Source: Sipunculus nudus
Lineage: Eukaryota; Annelida; Sipuncula; Golfingiida; Sipunculidae
Reading direction: 5' to 3'
Length of the DNA stretch: 64,000 nucleotides
Assembly: GCA_026874595.1 (NCBI GenBank)
Contig: CM049315.1
Coordinates: forward strand, 3,344,664 to 3,408,663
The notes under the pieces are model-generated. The model did not search any database. It saw only the letters and a list, made by a program, of their open reading frames with translations, and was not told the origin of the DNA. Each line of letters opens with the position of its first letter. Positions within the stretch are counted from its first letter, which is position 1. Shown here one piece after another: positions 9,812 to 22,263 of this stretch. Position numbers and translations under genes: made by a program.

Positions 9812-11505
9812 TTAGCGAACCTGTGAGGTAATGCGACGGTGTGGCAGCGTCCGTCGTCTGTACGTTAACCCATACTATCTCAAAAACAGCTGGGGCTAGC
9901 ATCATGAAATTGAATGCAAAAAATTAGCCATCTGAAAAACTCTGCATTTTCTTAGATTTTATAGAGAAAAATATAAAAAAAACTTTAAAAATTATCTCCT
10001 TCAAAACAGTCAAGCTAAATTGTTCAATATTTCTCAGAAATAATCTTTTATACCATCTCTCTCAAGTTTGTTTGAATGGTTCAAGTTTGGTGAATTTTTG
10101 CGGAGTTACAGGAAGTTGAACTTAGTCATCTGTCCAAAAAAGCATATTAAAATGACAGAAAATCTCAGAAATGGCCGGAGCTATCATCGCCAAATTTTAT
10201 GCAAGTGTTGGTCACATGAGTCGTATATGAAATTCAGGTATTGGTGGCGCCACCTGCATTGACCTTTTTTTGTACGGGGTCATTGGTCATCTGTACATTA
10301 ACCTTTAATTTCTCAGGAATAGCAGGAGCTACCATCCCAAGGTTTTATACAATAATCTGTCACATATCAAATGTGGGATTCAGCTAATTTTTTTGCTATC
10401 TGCATTTACTTAGATTTTATAGGGAAAAAGCTGAAAAACCTTTAAAAGTCTTCTTCTTGTAAACGGTCCAGCCAGTCTGCATTTATAAATAGGTTGAGAA
10501 ACTGCAAACTGTTTCAGATTTGGCAACAGATCAAGAGTTCATTCAGTGCAGCCAGATATAGGTCAAGAGTTCAATCAGTGCAGCCAAGCACAAGGCATGT
10601 GATCACCTCATGGGTGACATGTGAACACCTCATGGGCAATATGTTGTCACCTCATAGGTAGCATGTGATCACCTCATGGGTGTCATGCCTCTCAGGGCTG
10701 CATGTGGAGCCAATCTGTGAGCTTATGCAATTGTGTGGCTACTATTTCAGATTGGGCAACAGGCCAAAGGTCAGTCTGGATCTATTTATTGCTTTGGCAG
10801 ACTGCCAAGTGTATCAGATTAGGCAACAGGTCAAGAGTTCACTCAGTGCAGCCAGGTATAGGTCAGGAGTTCACTCAGTGCAGTAGCTACATTCTATTTA
10901 TAGTCTTGGCAGACTGCCCACTGCATCGGATTTGGCACCAAAGTTTAGCCTGGATCTATTTATAGCTTTATGCAACAGGTCAAGAGTTCACTTAGTGCAG
11001 CCAGGTACAGGTCAAAAGTTCACTCAGTCTAGCCAGGTGCAGGTCATGAGTTCACTCAGTGCAGTAGCCTGAGCTAGCAATTTGTCACAGTTCACTCGGG
11101 GCAACTGACTTTCTCACCTAAGCCTGGTCATTTGTATTTATACATCTCGAATAGCTTTGTCGTATAAAAGACTGGTGGTGCCACCTACAATAATTTTTGC
11201 TCAGTGTGTGTCCCTGCTTATTTCTCAGGAGGGATTTGATATATCAGTATGAAATTGGGCATATGTATATATCTCTGATAGCTTCGTTGTATACAAGACT
11301 GGCGGTGCCAGCTACAATCATTTTTGTGTTGTGTGCACCCATGCCAGAATTTCAGCAGTGATGTTTTCTGTAATTGTTTCTTATTCAAAATGTTTAGTAC
11401 TTGCATTGTTCATATACAAGAAAAGTAATGGTCCAGCATTGAAGCATTATACCTGGTGTATTTCCCAATGCACAGGTTTGCATTAGGCCTGTAGGCCTTG
11501 TTAGA
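9812..11505 (+). repeat. Dispersed repeat family R1, copy A2
   Basis: It starts at AGCGAACCTGTGAG (9817) and ends at AGGCCTGTAGGCCTTGTT (about 11487-11504), the same ends as the copy at 55668-58436. Inside are a GGTGGCGCCACC palindrome (10243-10254), a block of ATGTGATCACCTCATGGG words (10600-10690), and short units with AGGTCAAGAGTTCACTCAG (10540-11070). Compared with the later copy it lacks the middle ~176-bp tandem units. Several 60-90 residue open frames in this interval are repeat by-products. Confidence 0.75.
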
Positions 11506-13019
11506 AATTATAATCCGTTGATATCAATAAAGAGATTTATTCCTGGGGTGGCGATGAGTTTAATCAATTTAGCATTTTAATCATCACTCCCTCAGTCTTC
11601 TGTGTCAATCTCACTCTGAACAAAACAAAATATGCGTGTAATGCCTGTTCCCTGCATTATTGTTTCAGTTTAAAAAGTTCCACCTATGGCACCACCTCTG
11701 GTGTACTGCTTTCAAAATGGTGTTTTCTTCAGGTAAGTCCGTAAACGAGAGCACTTTAGCCTTCAAATCATAAAAAGGGAATCACTGGAGAAAGTAAAGG
11801 GCAATTACAGGAACGTTAAATGTAATGGGATTATTTCAGAATGTTTCCTCGGGACTTTGAATTTTGCTGATCAGGAAATGTTCTGATTTCACGTGTTTGT
11901 CCCCTTTAATCCCATGAACCGCTTAACCAGTCATTACAAACTTTGGCTGACATATTGTAATTGAACACATGACTGGCATATCATCACAAGCTGCAGGTGG
12001 TGCCACTTTTGTCTAACGACTGTGGTCCAAAAGTCTTTCCCACTTCCCTTCAGATACGTCAATTTCAATATCATTTTAGCCTTCAAATCGGATACAAGGA
12101 TTCATCACAGCAAGGGGAATCAAAAACACGGCAAACTGATCGGGATCATTTTCATAATGATGTTGCTACGAGACTTTGAATTTTGCTGATAACGGTTCTT
12201 TTTAATTTCATGTAATTGCAATTATGATTTATAATATGTTGCCTTTTATCTCATAAACCACTGTACCTATCATTGCCAAATTGGACAGACATATTGACCA
12301 TTCATCATTATAAGGGAAATTAAAAGAGGGTTATTAAACGGCTTCTTTTTCAAATCTGTGTAGTTGACAACCTCCACTCCCATTTAAAAAAGGAGGTCAT
12401 CTTGGTCATCCTGTTACTGAGTTCATTGCTTGCCGTAAATCTTCGTTGAATTACATCAACTGTAGCTTATTTTCTTCCTCTTAGTCTTCTCCATAACCTG
12501 GTTAAGTTATCTGGTCTCAACCTTGAGTCACATTGTCAGTATGTCTGTCTGCCAGTTACCTTCCCCTGCTTGTTGGTTCCTGTGTATGGCATATAGCATT
12601 CTACTGGCCACAATTAAGCAGGAATAACGTTTTGCATTTAAACATTTCTTAAATTGGAACAATAAATGGAAGCAGTATGTAAATTAATTATATAGGTTGA
12701 AAGTCAAGATCAAGGTCATCAAAACACGTCAAATTCTCATTTCCTTCATAACTTTGTCAATATTGGTCCTATCTTTAAAAAAAATACGATTTATTTTCAC
12801 TCTCTTTGTCATTTCTCATTCATTCGACTGTTTCCACGTCATTTCCGGCAAGTGCTCGACCTCTGGTCGGCTAGTTGTTAATTGTCCTTGAGATCTTTGG
12901 GTTATATTTCAGACAGGTGGCCTAAACTCGTTAAATTAGTCTGGTCTTATGATAATGTATATTTATGTATGTCAAAACGGAATACCATATTTCGTGCCAC
13001 CACTGGAGTCACATTTCTA
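11506..13019. other. Non-coding; diverged duplication at about 11730-12300
   Basis: Two related segments share TTTAGCCTTCAAATC, GGGAATCA and GACTTTGAATTTTGCTGAT. The first lies near 11755-11990 and the second near 12075-12310. They look like diverged tandem copies of a repeat with GGTGCCAC words. No supported gene. Confidence 0.5.
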
Positions 13020-13265
13020 AAACTTCATTTTTCAAGCGCGGATCCAAGATTTTTTCGAAGAGGACGGTCCAACCTAGGAAGACTATAAAGAAAACCTTAA
13101 AAAGGGTCCTGGAAGGGCGGAGAGGGGATGGGGATGTCAGGTGCAAAAATGGCTTAAACCCTAAAAAAAAGTTTCGGGGGGGGGGGTCTGGATCCGTCAC
13201 TATTTTGGATTTTCTTCCGGATGCAAAGTTTCGGTGCATCATAGGGCTCAAGGTGGGCCAGCCGT
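13020..13265. repeat. Dispersed repeat with GCGGATCCAAGATTTTT start and G-run
   Basis: The segment starts GCGCGGATCCAAGATTTTTT, contains GGTCCAACCTAGGAA and a run of nine or more G, and ends TCTGGATCCG plus TTTTCTTCCGGATGC. A related copy at 30950-31140 shares GCGGATCCAGGATTAT, a G-run and GTCCAACCCAGGAAAATTAT. The long open frames on both strands here are incidental. Confidence 0.55.
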
Positions 13266-14499
13266 GAATAAACCACTCTGATAGGTCCTAATTTGACTCT
13301 TATTGTCAGAGGGGACCTTATTTCTACTGAAGGTGATCAAGTAGGTCATTAAGACCATGCTCCGTGAAGCTCGGTGGAATCCAGCTCTCCCTTGTCCTGT
13401 CAGGCGTTAAGCGTTTACCTCGGAGGTATTCTATACGAGAGCAGTCTTTTCTGTTTCTGAGAGTGATCCTAGTACTCCACGGCGTTAGGACACGTGTTCT
13501 TACATCCAGAATAGGTCAACGAATATTACACGTTCACTAATATTACTTCATGTCATGAAAGTTGAGTGAAAAATAGAAATTTTAATTAAAATTTCGTTAC
13601 TTGTGAATATTTAGTAAATTTAAAAAAAGTTAGAAAAATTTATTCAGGAAGTTGATTTTCTGATTTAAATTCACCTGTTCTTGTTTCTGTGTCCTGCAAA
13701 CAAATTACCAAAGAACAGATTTAGAACTTAAATTACATATTTTTTAATTATAAAGCGGAATATATACAGATACCACTTCAGATTTCGGTGAAATTGTAAA
13801 TCATGGAAAAACAAATTAATATTATCTAAAATATCGTGTGGAAGTTCTGTACATAGTTTAAATAGTGCCGTCATGTGAAAATAAATTTTTGGACTTTCTG
13901 TCAGTCAAAATGTGGGGTAGCTTAAATACACATTCTGAGTTCACGGTAGCATAAGCGTCGTAACAGTTAGAGCGCCCTCTACGCCAAGGAGTGAATACGT
14001 AATAATCATTGATGGCAGCCAAGAGTAGAAAAAATTACCACATAGCGCTTTAATGAGTGTTTGTGGGTGTATGCTCTCCAAGGAGCAAAGAACAGCTTCA
14101 GGGGTGAACAAGGCCCGTAACCAGGATGGAAAACGTTTGGTGAGAGATTGGCCTCGGTGCTGATAACAGTCTAGAATCCACTACCTTTAAAATTACATTA
14201 ACATTTGCAATAAATAATATGTGTATTATTTCACAATATTAGTTCATTTTTTATTAATACAAAAATCAAAGACGAGGACCTTATATCTCCATATCACCTG
14301 TTATACAGAGAGATGTATGAATAGCCATGCTGGTTGAATGTATAGAGATGTAGCAGATGAATACAAAGAAAAGACGGATCATTCCGTATGTCTACCTGTT
14401 ATGGTTCTGTGCGTGTGAGTAAACCCCTTCTACGTGTGTCTGTTATCCAAATTTTGTCTGTTTACATTTAGTTTGGGGATGGAGTGCATGGCCTCAGCC
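13266..14499. other. No supported feature
   Basis: GC content rises locally around 13320-13510 and 13960-14160, but I find no open frame with splice signals and no repeat shared elsewhere in the window. Confidence 0.4.
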
Positions 14500-14518
14500 T
14501 GCTGCCCTGCAGGTGAGC

Positions 14519-14845
14519 TCAGTTCAGCAATATCCAGTTTGTGAATCTATAGAGGAGATTTATAGGTGTATGTGTAACTTGCCCTGAAAATAAATACCAC
14601 CGAGGAAAAGCTATATACACGTATACGACAGTGACGGAAGGATATACGCCACATGACGCATTGTTTGGATTTGTTCTGACGATACACTGAAATTGAATTG
14701 TCAAGTTGGTCCCACGTGATGTAAAATCCTGAACATTCACCGAGTTATGATACCCATTTTTTCCATAACGCAGAGTGTAGTTTTCCCGACATCGATGGAC
14801 AACCTTCAAGTCTGTTTTGTTACACACGATATGTCCTCTCGCTCC
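14519..14845 (-). pseudogene. Exon-like open segment, possible extracellular protein fragment
   Basis: On the - strand TTTTTATACAG (ending near 14844) precedes an open frame that includes HIVCNKTDLKVVHRC, GTNLTIQFQCIVRTN and NNASCGVYPSVTVVYVY. It has four cysteines and two N-x-S/T sites (NLT and NAS), as in an extracellular domain. A GTGGTA at about 14597 could be a donor. The domain was not identified. I could not join it to the next upstream open segment in a consistent phase, so it may be a decayed exon or chance. No start codon is assigned. Confidence 0.25.
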
Positions 14846-14979
14846 TGTATAAAAATGGAATGGACGTTTTGTTTATTCTTTTGATTACAAGCTTTATAAA
14901 TACTCTTTAAGTTATCTGATGTCCCTAAATGTTAGATTAGTACAACCGATGATATCACGTTTGGCAAATGTAATATGAG

Positions 14980-15385
14980 TTACCATTGGTGTTTCATCGC
15001 GCAAACTAGTTTTTCTCTATACACTTGTTGCAGGATGATTATATAGCATTCCACCTGTGTGTTATTCCATAAAGCTTCCAAATTGGCAGTTCTTGTGCCG
15101 AAACTTATTATATCATTTAAATATTGTGGAAATGTTGACGCCTCTTCGAAGGACCCCCTGCTAACGTTTGCTGACACGTTAGTTTGACATTGTAAAGGGC
15201 GGCAGGGTCTGAAGTGACTTTGCGAGCTTTGGCACAGCCTGCCACGCCTGCAAGTTAAGTGAAGTTATATTGTACTGTAATTTATGCTTCAGGACGTATC
15301 GGAAATGTACCGGAATTTGTGTTACCAGTATAGGTATGACGGCAGTCATTGATTTCCACAGGATGTACGGGCAATCTCCGGTCAA
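14980..15385 (-). pseudogene. Exon-like open segments upstream of the 14.5-kb one
   Basis: Three overlapping frames look partly protein-like on the - strand. One contains CAKARKVTSDPAALYNVK after a TTAACTTGCAG acceptor near 15252. Another contains FEEASTFPQYLNDIISFGT and ends at CAATG followed by GTAACT near 14980. A third contains RLPVHPVEINDCRHTYTG near 15350. They do not join in one frame. This may be a decayed secreted or membrane protein gene, or chance in GC-richer DNA. No family recognised. Confidence 0.2.
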
Positions 15386-16384
15386 ACCTGCGCTCTCTTA
15401 GTGGAATCTTCCTCTTGCATATAACTTAAATATACCATTATATGCCCACTTCGCAGATACTAGCTTTTAGGGGGATAATTATTGAATATTTGATGTGTAA
15501 ATCAGCAAAACAGAGACAAGTTAGACAGATATATGGATTAATAAGGCACTATGCAACCATGACAAACTGTGGGGGATTTTCACTGAATTATTTCAGAAAT
15601 TTACTTCGTGTAATTCCAAGGTTACAATGTGTGGTTTGTCGTCTGTAATAGGTCATAGGTGGATAAGGCTGATGCATTGCGCTGCAGCATTTTCCATTTT
15701 ATTTATTTTTTCATCGATTTCTTGAACCTTTCCTCCTTATAACACCGAAATGCCACATAACTTTCCTTCCAGATCTCATAAAGTATGTGCCATTTTAAGC
15801 CCTGTAGATTTTCACATCCAATATGACATGTTTACAGTAACCCAGAAATTCAAAATTTTCCTCTTTTATACACAAATTTAATTCGCATAAAAAGGGACAT
15901 TCCTAACTTCTTGAATCAAATAAATATTAGGCACCTAATATTAAACTTCATACATATATACACAGGTTTTTCTCTTCGTATATCATGTACCTGTGGGAAA
16001 TGGCGGCGTTCGGGTCCGTCATGTCGACAAAAAGAAGTACATGTATTTATAGCTGAAAAGGCTGATCCATGCAGCGTAGGGGACCAGGGGTCTGGACCCC
16101 CCCCCCCTTTTTTTCAGCAACCGCAACATTCTTTTAGGGTTTCAGCCTAATTTTTATGGCCTTGATCCATCTTTTTCCGACCTTGGGATTGCCATTTCAT
16201 TCATATATAGTTATTGAATGGGCAAATTTAAATTCAGGTAAAGAAGTGTCTGAAGAAATACGGGATATATCAGGAGTTACACACTTGACAATGAGAGCGT
16301 GCGGTTACTCTACTAATCTCAACTACTAGATCAATTACTTTATAGTAACCACTCACGTAAAGATCAATGAAACTACTGTGCGAT
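15386..16384. other. No supported gene; one homopolymer block
   Basis: Only a C-run followed by a T-run (16099-16114) and a GGGGTCTGGACCCC palindrome near 16087 stand out. These resemble the G-run of the repeat at 13020 and may be a degenerate piece of it. Confidence 0.4.
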
Positions 16385-16690
16385 AAGAAAGAGAGAAAGA
16401 AAGCAAGAAATAAGTTAAGCCAGCATGAAAGAAGGAAAAAAGGAGAAATAATTAGTTAAGGTAACAAGAAAATAATAAAAGCAATAATTCAGTAAAGAAA
16501 AAAATAAGAAAAAAAAACAAACAAAAACGAGAATCTATTAAAGCAAGAAAGCAAAAAGTGAAAAGTATGCAGGATTCAGTTTAAAAAGAAAACGAGAAAG
16601 AAGAGAGAAAGAAAGCAAACAGAGACCAGGAAGAAAGAAGGAGGAGGCATGAAAAATAAGCAAGGAAAGCAAAAGTTTAGCGAAAAAGTA
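16385..16690. repeat. Polypurine-rich tract (about 300 bp)
   Basis: The + strand is strongly purine-biased with many GAAAG, AAGAAAG and GAAAAA words. The open frame on the - strand here, rich in Phe, Leu and Ser, is a simple product of that bias and is not called as a gene. Confidence 0.7.
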
Positions 16691-16846
16691 GGAATGAATG
16701 GTAATATATTCATTAATGCGGGCACACCAACTAGTAATCCGCAAGTGTTCACGGATTAGTTAATTGTACGCACAAATTGATAAATCTTCTACCACGCGTC
16801 TCCTGGGCTCCGTAGAATTCAGTAAAGTAATTAAGATGAAGGAATA

Positions 16847-17860
16847 CAGTAGAGCGCCGTATTTCCGAATGCCGAATTTCCGAAAATTCGTTTTTCCGAA
16901 AATTCAAATTGAGAACCGAAAATGTATTCGTATTTCCGAAATATATTTCAAGTATGTTAAAACCTAAAATGAGTATTGTAATTACGGGTCACAAAGCCTG
17001 CAGTCATGTGTTTTAATAAATTTTTGTCACAACCTCAAAACATTTCCATAAAATTGGTAAAGCCTTTATTCGTCATCATAGTGCAATTCACCCTTATACA
17101 TAAATATCCATCTCGATTTAGTAATTACATGAATATAAAACTTAATCTTGCACCACGAGAAGAACACAGATAGCGCCACCGCAGGCATCAGGTGGCGCCA
17201 AAGAGAATTAATTCAAACGTTTCTCGTGTGACTCCAATTAAGCCAAGTGGTGACCCTAATTAATTAATAATGGGCCGATGTTGTCGCCGGGGCAAAGGTG
17301 TGAAAACTACAGCTAGCCCCGCAACGCTCGGCCCCCTGTAGCCCTAGCAAGCGACTGAGCTGTTTATCCAAGAGCACTTGTGTGTTATCTATCACTCGTT
17401 TGTACTCAAGCAAGCATTGTTCGTCGGCTTGGGACAGGATGTCATGCCAACTAACTGAACAGTTTTCTCGCATCACCACTCGTAAGGTATAATTCATAAA
17501 ACGCTCGTGCTCGAGCAGCTTTTTAATGTCCCGGTCTTCAAATACGTAGATCGATAAGAAACACCGTGTTCCTTGGCGATGTCATTTGACTTTTCCCTCC
17601 AGTGAATTTGATGAAAAAAGAGCACGCACGTATACTTAAAGCAGGTTAGACTGATCTTTTCCAATTATGCTCTGCTATAATCCAATATTTTTATACGTCC
17701 AGGTTGTCAATTACGAATAACGAAAAGAATGTTTCTCGGGTAAAATGGCATTAAGTTAATCATAATCTGTGGTAATAACTTGCCGCTAGACCCTTGTCCG
17801 CATTTCGTTTTTACGAACAAAAAGCTTGTCCCCCGACGCTTTCAGAAAAACGGCGCTCTA

Positions 17861-17863
<3 letters not shown>
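16847..17863 (-). mobile_element. pogo/Tigger-like non-autonomous DNA transposon, TA-flanked
   Basis: The ends are inverted repeats of about 26 bp: CAGTAGAGCGCCG at the left, and its complement CGGCGCTCTACTG at the right, 17851-17863. Both sides are flanked by TA (16845-16846 and 17864-17865), the Tc1/mariner/pogo target duplication. The 1,017-bp interior holds a - strand transposase fragment. The right TA runs straight into a 75-bp TA microsatellite. Confidence 0.75.
17264..17625 (-). pseudogene. Broken pogo-like transposase fragment (HTH region and following)
   Basis: Reading the - strand, EKSNDIAKEHGVSYRSTY (about 17600-17548) matches the helix-turn-helix of pogo/CENP-B-type transposases, which typically show 'DIAKEFGIPxSTL'. 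A frame change follows. The next frame continues RDIKKLLEHERFMNYTL and NCSVSWHDILSQADEQC to a stop at 17264. There is no DDE catalytic domain, so this is a decayed N-terminal fragment. In these proteins the region binds the element's terminal repeats. It is centred inside the TIRs, which agrees with the assignment. Confidence 0.55.

Positions 17864-17938
<75 letters not shown>
17864..17938. repeat. (TA)n microsatellite, about 75 bp
   Basis: Uninterrupted TA repeat starting at the target-site TA of the preceding transposon. Confidence 0.95.
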
Positions 17939-17940
<2 letters not shown>

Positions 17941-18351
17941 TGTTTATCAGTAGAAATCTCAGTCAAACACCCATGGTACATTGCTCCAATTGATCAAAAA
18001 CTTGTTTACGTGAAATACACTTTATGTGAAGAATTCATCGTATAGCCATACTGTCCGCTGAACGTGATCACTAGTCTAAACGTACCATTATATTAAAAGC
18101 TTGACTTGACTTGACTATCAGATTATAATCATGTTTCCTGGGTGAGCAGGCATCCGAGTCTATATAATGGGACTTCTCGGGCTCAAGTAAAGGTACTTGA
18201 GCTTTTAGATAACCAACTCTCATGAATACAAACATCCAGGGTTACCTTATTGCTTTCAGAAAAAAACATCCAAGGGAAAGAACGCATTAGCTCTCACTTC
18301 CGGTTTTTTCCGGGGCTCTTTCGTTTAAAACACCATCCTAACTGTCTCTAA

Positions 18352-18425
<74 letters not shown>

Positions 18426-19265
18426 CCTTACGATACTTGTGGTATGTCGTTTGGAATAAAAGGAACTTGCAAACTAAATCTAAAGGCCGGAGCTATTTTA
18501 AATTAAAAATGACTTAATCTAACCAACAAAGGCTCTTTATTTAATTAACAACCATCATATACATCGTACTTCCAAACGTTGGACGGCACCATGTATCAAA
18601 CTGTCCAGTTGATAACAGATAACCCGGTACCATTATCGATGACCCTGAAAAGAATCGATATCAGAGATAATAGAAATCAGCTACATTCTTCGAAAACATT
18701 ATACAAGTTATAAATAATATTGTTATATAAACAGGACAGGCACCAGTATCCTCGTTCAGGACAATCGCCATTCGTCACCATCTAAATGACCGGGAGACAA
18801 ATGTGTCTTTTAAATGATGACCATCATATAAAGCCGGCTATTCACCTTTCTTTTCTATAAAATTCATATGATAACTGGCTTACTCGATCTGCATACATAT
18901 AAATAAACTGCAGGTTATTCATGCAAAGAGATTTTCTTTTAATGTCTCTGTGACGGGCATGTGAGCTTGTTTATCTGTATGAAGGTACATGCAAAAATGT
19001 TGATAAACAGAAAAACATGTAACATAAAGTGTTTGGTTGCATATAGGCGAAAGTTGAGAGGTCACTAGTTGCCTGCAGATGTCCATGTTGAATATGTTTG
19101 GACTATTTTGGCCGGCCCCCTACCTTGTAAAGTTCTGTTACTGAAGCAAAATTCTGCATTTTTACAGCTCACTCTCTCTCCCTCACAGAAGTTCGTGGCG
19201 ATCGTGGCACCGAGCCACTAGAGATGTGAATTCGGCAACTTTAGTTATCATTGTTACTCTTCACT

Positions 19266-19267
<2 letters not shown>
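17939..19267. other. Non-coding, two microsatellites, no gene seen
   Basis: A compound (TA)n(CA)n repeat lies at 18359-18425. A short run of TTGACTTGACTTGAC at about 18098 is a minor tandem repeat. I find nothing else supported. Confidence 0.5.
18359..18425. repeat. Compound (TA)n(CA)n microsatellite
   Basis: About 42 bp of TA followed by about 25 bp of CA. Confidence 0.95.

Positions 19268-19358
<91 letters not shown>
19268..19358. repeat. (TA)n microsatellite with one AAAT interruption
   Basis: TA repeat interrupted at about 19320 by a single AA. Confidence 0.95.
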
Positions 19359-19361
<3 letters not shown>

Positions 19362-19446
19362 CAATACAGTGAAAATGTCAATACTAAGAAATCATGTAAG
19401 GTGCAGAGTTCCCATAAATGAATCCCCTACATAACGATGGCTCTTT

Positions 19447-19448
<2 letters not shown>

Positions 19449-19484
<36 letters not shown>
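19449..19484. repeat. (TC)n microsatellite
   Basis: About 18 TC units. Confidence 0.95.
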
Positions 19485-19488
<4 letters not shown>

Positions 19489-22261
19489 AACCATAACCAA
19501 TCACGCCACCCCGTCCACTCCATCGACCAGAGGGGTAAAGTGAACTCCACCCTGTATACTGGCAAATCAAATGAAGGGACAGTTTGTCGGCTATACCCCT
19601 GACATATGTAAGGTTTTTTTTAGTTCACGTACAGTGCAATTATTCATTATCTATATAGTGATATTATTTGACTGTGCGTATACCAAATATTATTATAGTC
19701 AGCTTCCCCCTGTCACACCACTAAAGATTTGAACGACCAGGTTCTTTTAAAATTCGAACCAACTGTAGAGGCGCTCAATATGTACAAGCACGGATGATTA
19801 CAAACGTCCGATAAGCAACACAGATATAACCACCAAGTCCGTTAGACACACTACACAGTGCAGTCCCTTTGTTTACACTTCTCCTGATCACATTACCATC
19901 ACGCACACGTGACCTCGGAATATTGCACTGGTCGTCTCTTTGCTCTCTCGCGATGTGTACAGAGTACAATCAGTTCACTCACAGTTACACGGAGCCCCGA
20001 ACACCAACAGTCCTTCGCTGTAGTATACTCGTTTACATCTCGAGTTACAGTTCACGTAGCCACGACAACATGACATTCAGGCCTTCTCAAATACACACAA
20101 AATTAATTACATTAATTACCTGCTTTCTTCTCTATGGCACCGATTCACACGAAGCTGTGAAGCCGTCATGACGGACGCAGAGACAAACTTTCCTAGTAAA
20201 ACCAGCTTCGTTATTAATAACTGCTAGATGAATACACGCTAGTCACCCATGAATGTAATATTTATTTTATTTTTTTTTTTTTTTGCAACAGAATAACGTC
20301 ACTTCATGTCTTACCTCGGAAAAATTCCGACAAGCAGATGAAAATGAAAAAGTACTGTTAGAAATGGCGTGCACATCTGCATACACTAAAAATGATGCGA
20401 ACCGTGTAGCTTTTACTGCCACCTAAACGTTATCAGTGAGTAAAAAATCAAAGTTTGGATAGCAGGCTGCCGCTACAGTTCACGCAACACGCACAGACTA
20501 TTCAATCTGGATTTAGAATCAATGTCTTTCACAGCTAATTTCTCCTGGAATCATCCAGTTCTGGTAGCAGAAGGCTTCAGCACAGTGCATCTACAGTTTC
20601 GCGATTAAATAAAGTCCTGGGTCAGTTCCTGGAAGCGCCCCTAACAGGTATAATCGCAAGATTGTCAGTCCGTCGGCAAAATGCGATACTCACTGTGAAG
20701 TCCGTTACAGAGAAATCACCGTGGACTTCCTCAGACATCGACTATCTACGCTTACAGACATCCTATCCTAGCTGTTTCGACTCTGATGCACGCAGACCTA
20801 CTCCTGCAATACAGGTATCGTCAGGATCAACCATCCTGGCACGCTGATCGGGCAAATGTGTCGAACATCCCCTTCATCAGGACTTATATTTGCTTGCTGA
20901 CTTCACAAATACTGACCGTCCTCTGGCCAGTCACCACTCCCTATTATGCCGACTGCCAATTATTACAGGAATCTTAATATGGACACGCCTCCAGAGACGA
21001 AACCAAGAGAAAACAAAACTAAACAGGTGCTCATCCTTTGAAGTCTACAACAAACCATCGTTACTATAGAGACCGCAAAGCAAGGACGGCTCTGACGGAA
21101 TTAAACTGTACTGGAATTGACACCAAACGAGACACGTGTTCTCTCATCCCAAATTTTTAATCTAATATCTAAACATGATACTCCATATAAAAAAAACAAT
21201 AAATTATCAAAACAATTATCTAGTTATACTCCTTAATTGAATATTCAATACAATTTCTTAGTCACAGTTCTCTGGTGACAACCCCTGCCATGAGTCTTAT
21301 TAATATAATCCCTTCAAAAGCAGAGCTTGACCGTAATACAGATCGGCTACCGAACGAAACGTTAATCTGACATTTCAGATAAATTGATTTACTAATTCAT
21401 AAGGTCCACTGGTCAAGGAGGGTGATGTCATGTACCGGTACACAATTCTTGATCCACTTGTGTGTCAGGCTTTGAATGTAGAAACGATTAAATTCACAAA
21501 ATCAGTAATAATCTTATAATAATAATAAAATATTCATACTAAATTAAATGATTAAGAAAAGTTGTAAATAAGAGAGAGAAGCCTTTTGAACTCATTTATT
21601 GTAATTTCAAATAAAAAGAATATACAGGTTATCATGCCAAATCTTACAACTTGCTTTGAACACATGGATATTAACAAAACGAACACCCTTGCGCGGTGGG
21701 ATCGGCGTTTCCTGGTCTATTTTTTTAATTCAATGGTATATCCTTTTGTTATTAGATATCAGATGTTGGAATAAGCCCCTTTAATTTTACAATAATTCTG
21801 ATGTAAAATGACGGATATATGGTCAATAATCGATCGCCCAATGAGGATTCCTATGACCAATGAACGGTATGATAATTATAATTGATCAACTGTATACAAT
21901 AAAATTTGCACAAATTATTGTTACACGGAGGGACAAACTTTGTGATATGGACACAGTGAGCTTTTAAGAAATTCTGTGATTAATTCATACGCCTAAAAGG
22001 TTTAAAATGTTCTTGAATCTGAATACCTTCTGTAATAATACGGAGAGACAAACATGGGCGAATGAGAACATTAGGTAAAGGAACAAATGCACATCGCGTG
22101 AAACCTTTGTACTTTATATGTGTATATTGTGGACGTAAGCCAGACAGATAATTGTTTTAAATATTATCATGTTTGATATTCTCATTATTTTGGCCGGTTT
22201 CATTCATGACGTGTATGTGGTTATACATAATTTAAAATCAACTAACATATATTTATGTTTA
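19485..22261. other. No supported gene; locally GC-richer blocks
   Basis: Blocks at 19770-20170 and 20540-21080 are GC-richer and carry 60-100 residue open frames on both strands, none with recognisable domains or consistent splice sites. A T-run lies at 20267-20284. These blocks could be UTR or promoter sequence of an unseen gene, but nothing fixes that. Confidence 0.4.
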
Positions 22262-22263
22262 TA

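Noticed and set aside
10665-10965. 73- and 87-residue frames
   Set aside because: They are translations of the short AGGTCAAGAGTTCACTC units in family R1.
16538-16744. 68-residue hydrophobic frame on the - strand
   Set aside because: Simple consequence of the polypurine tract giving Phe/Leu/Ser codons on the opposite strand.
17794-18045. 83-residue frame with a long run of alternating Tyr and Ile
   Set aside because: Translation of a TA microsatellite. The same applies to frames at 41580-41780, 50501-50710 and 51665-51889.
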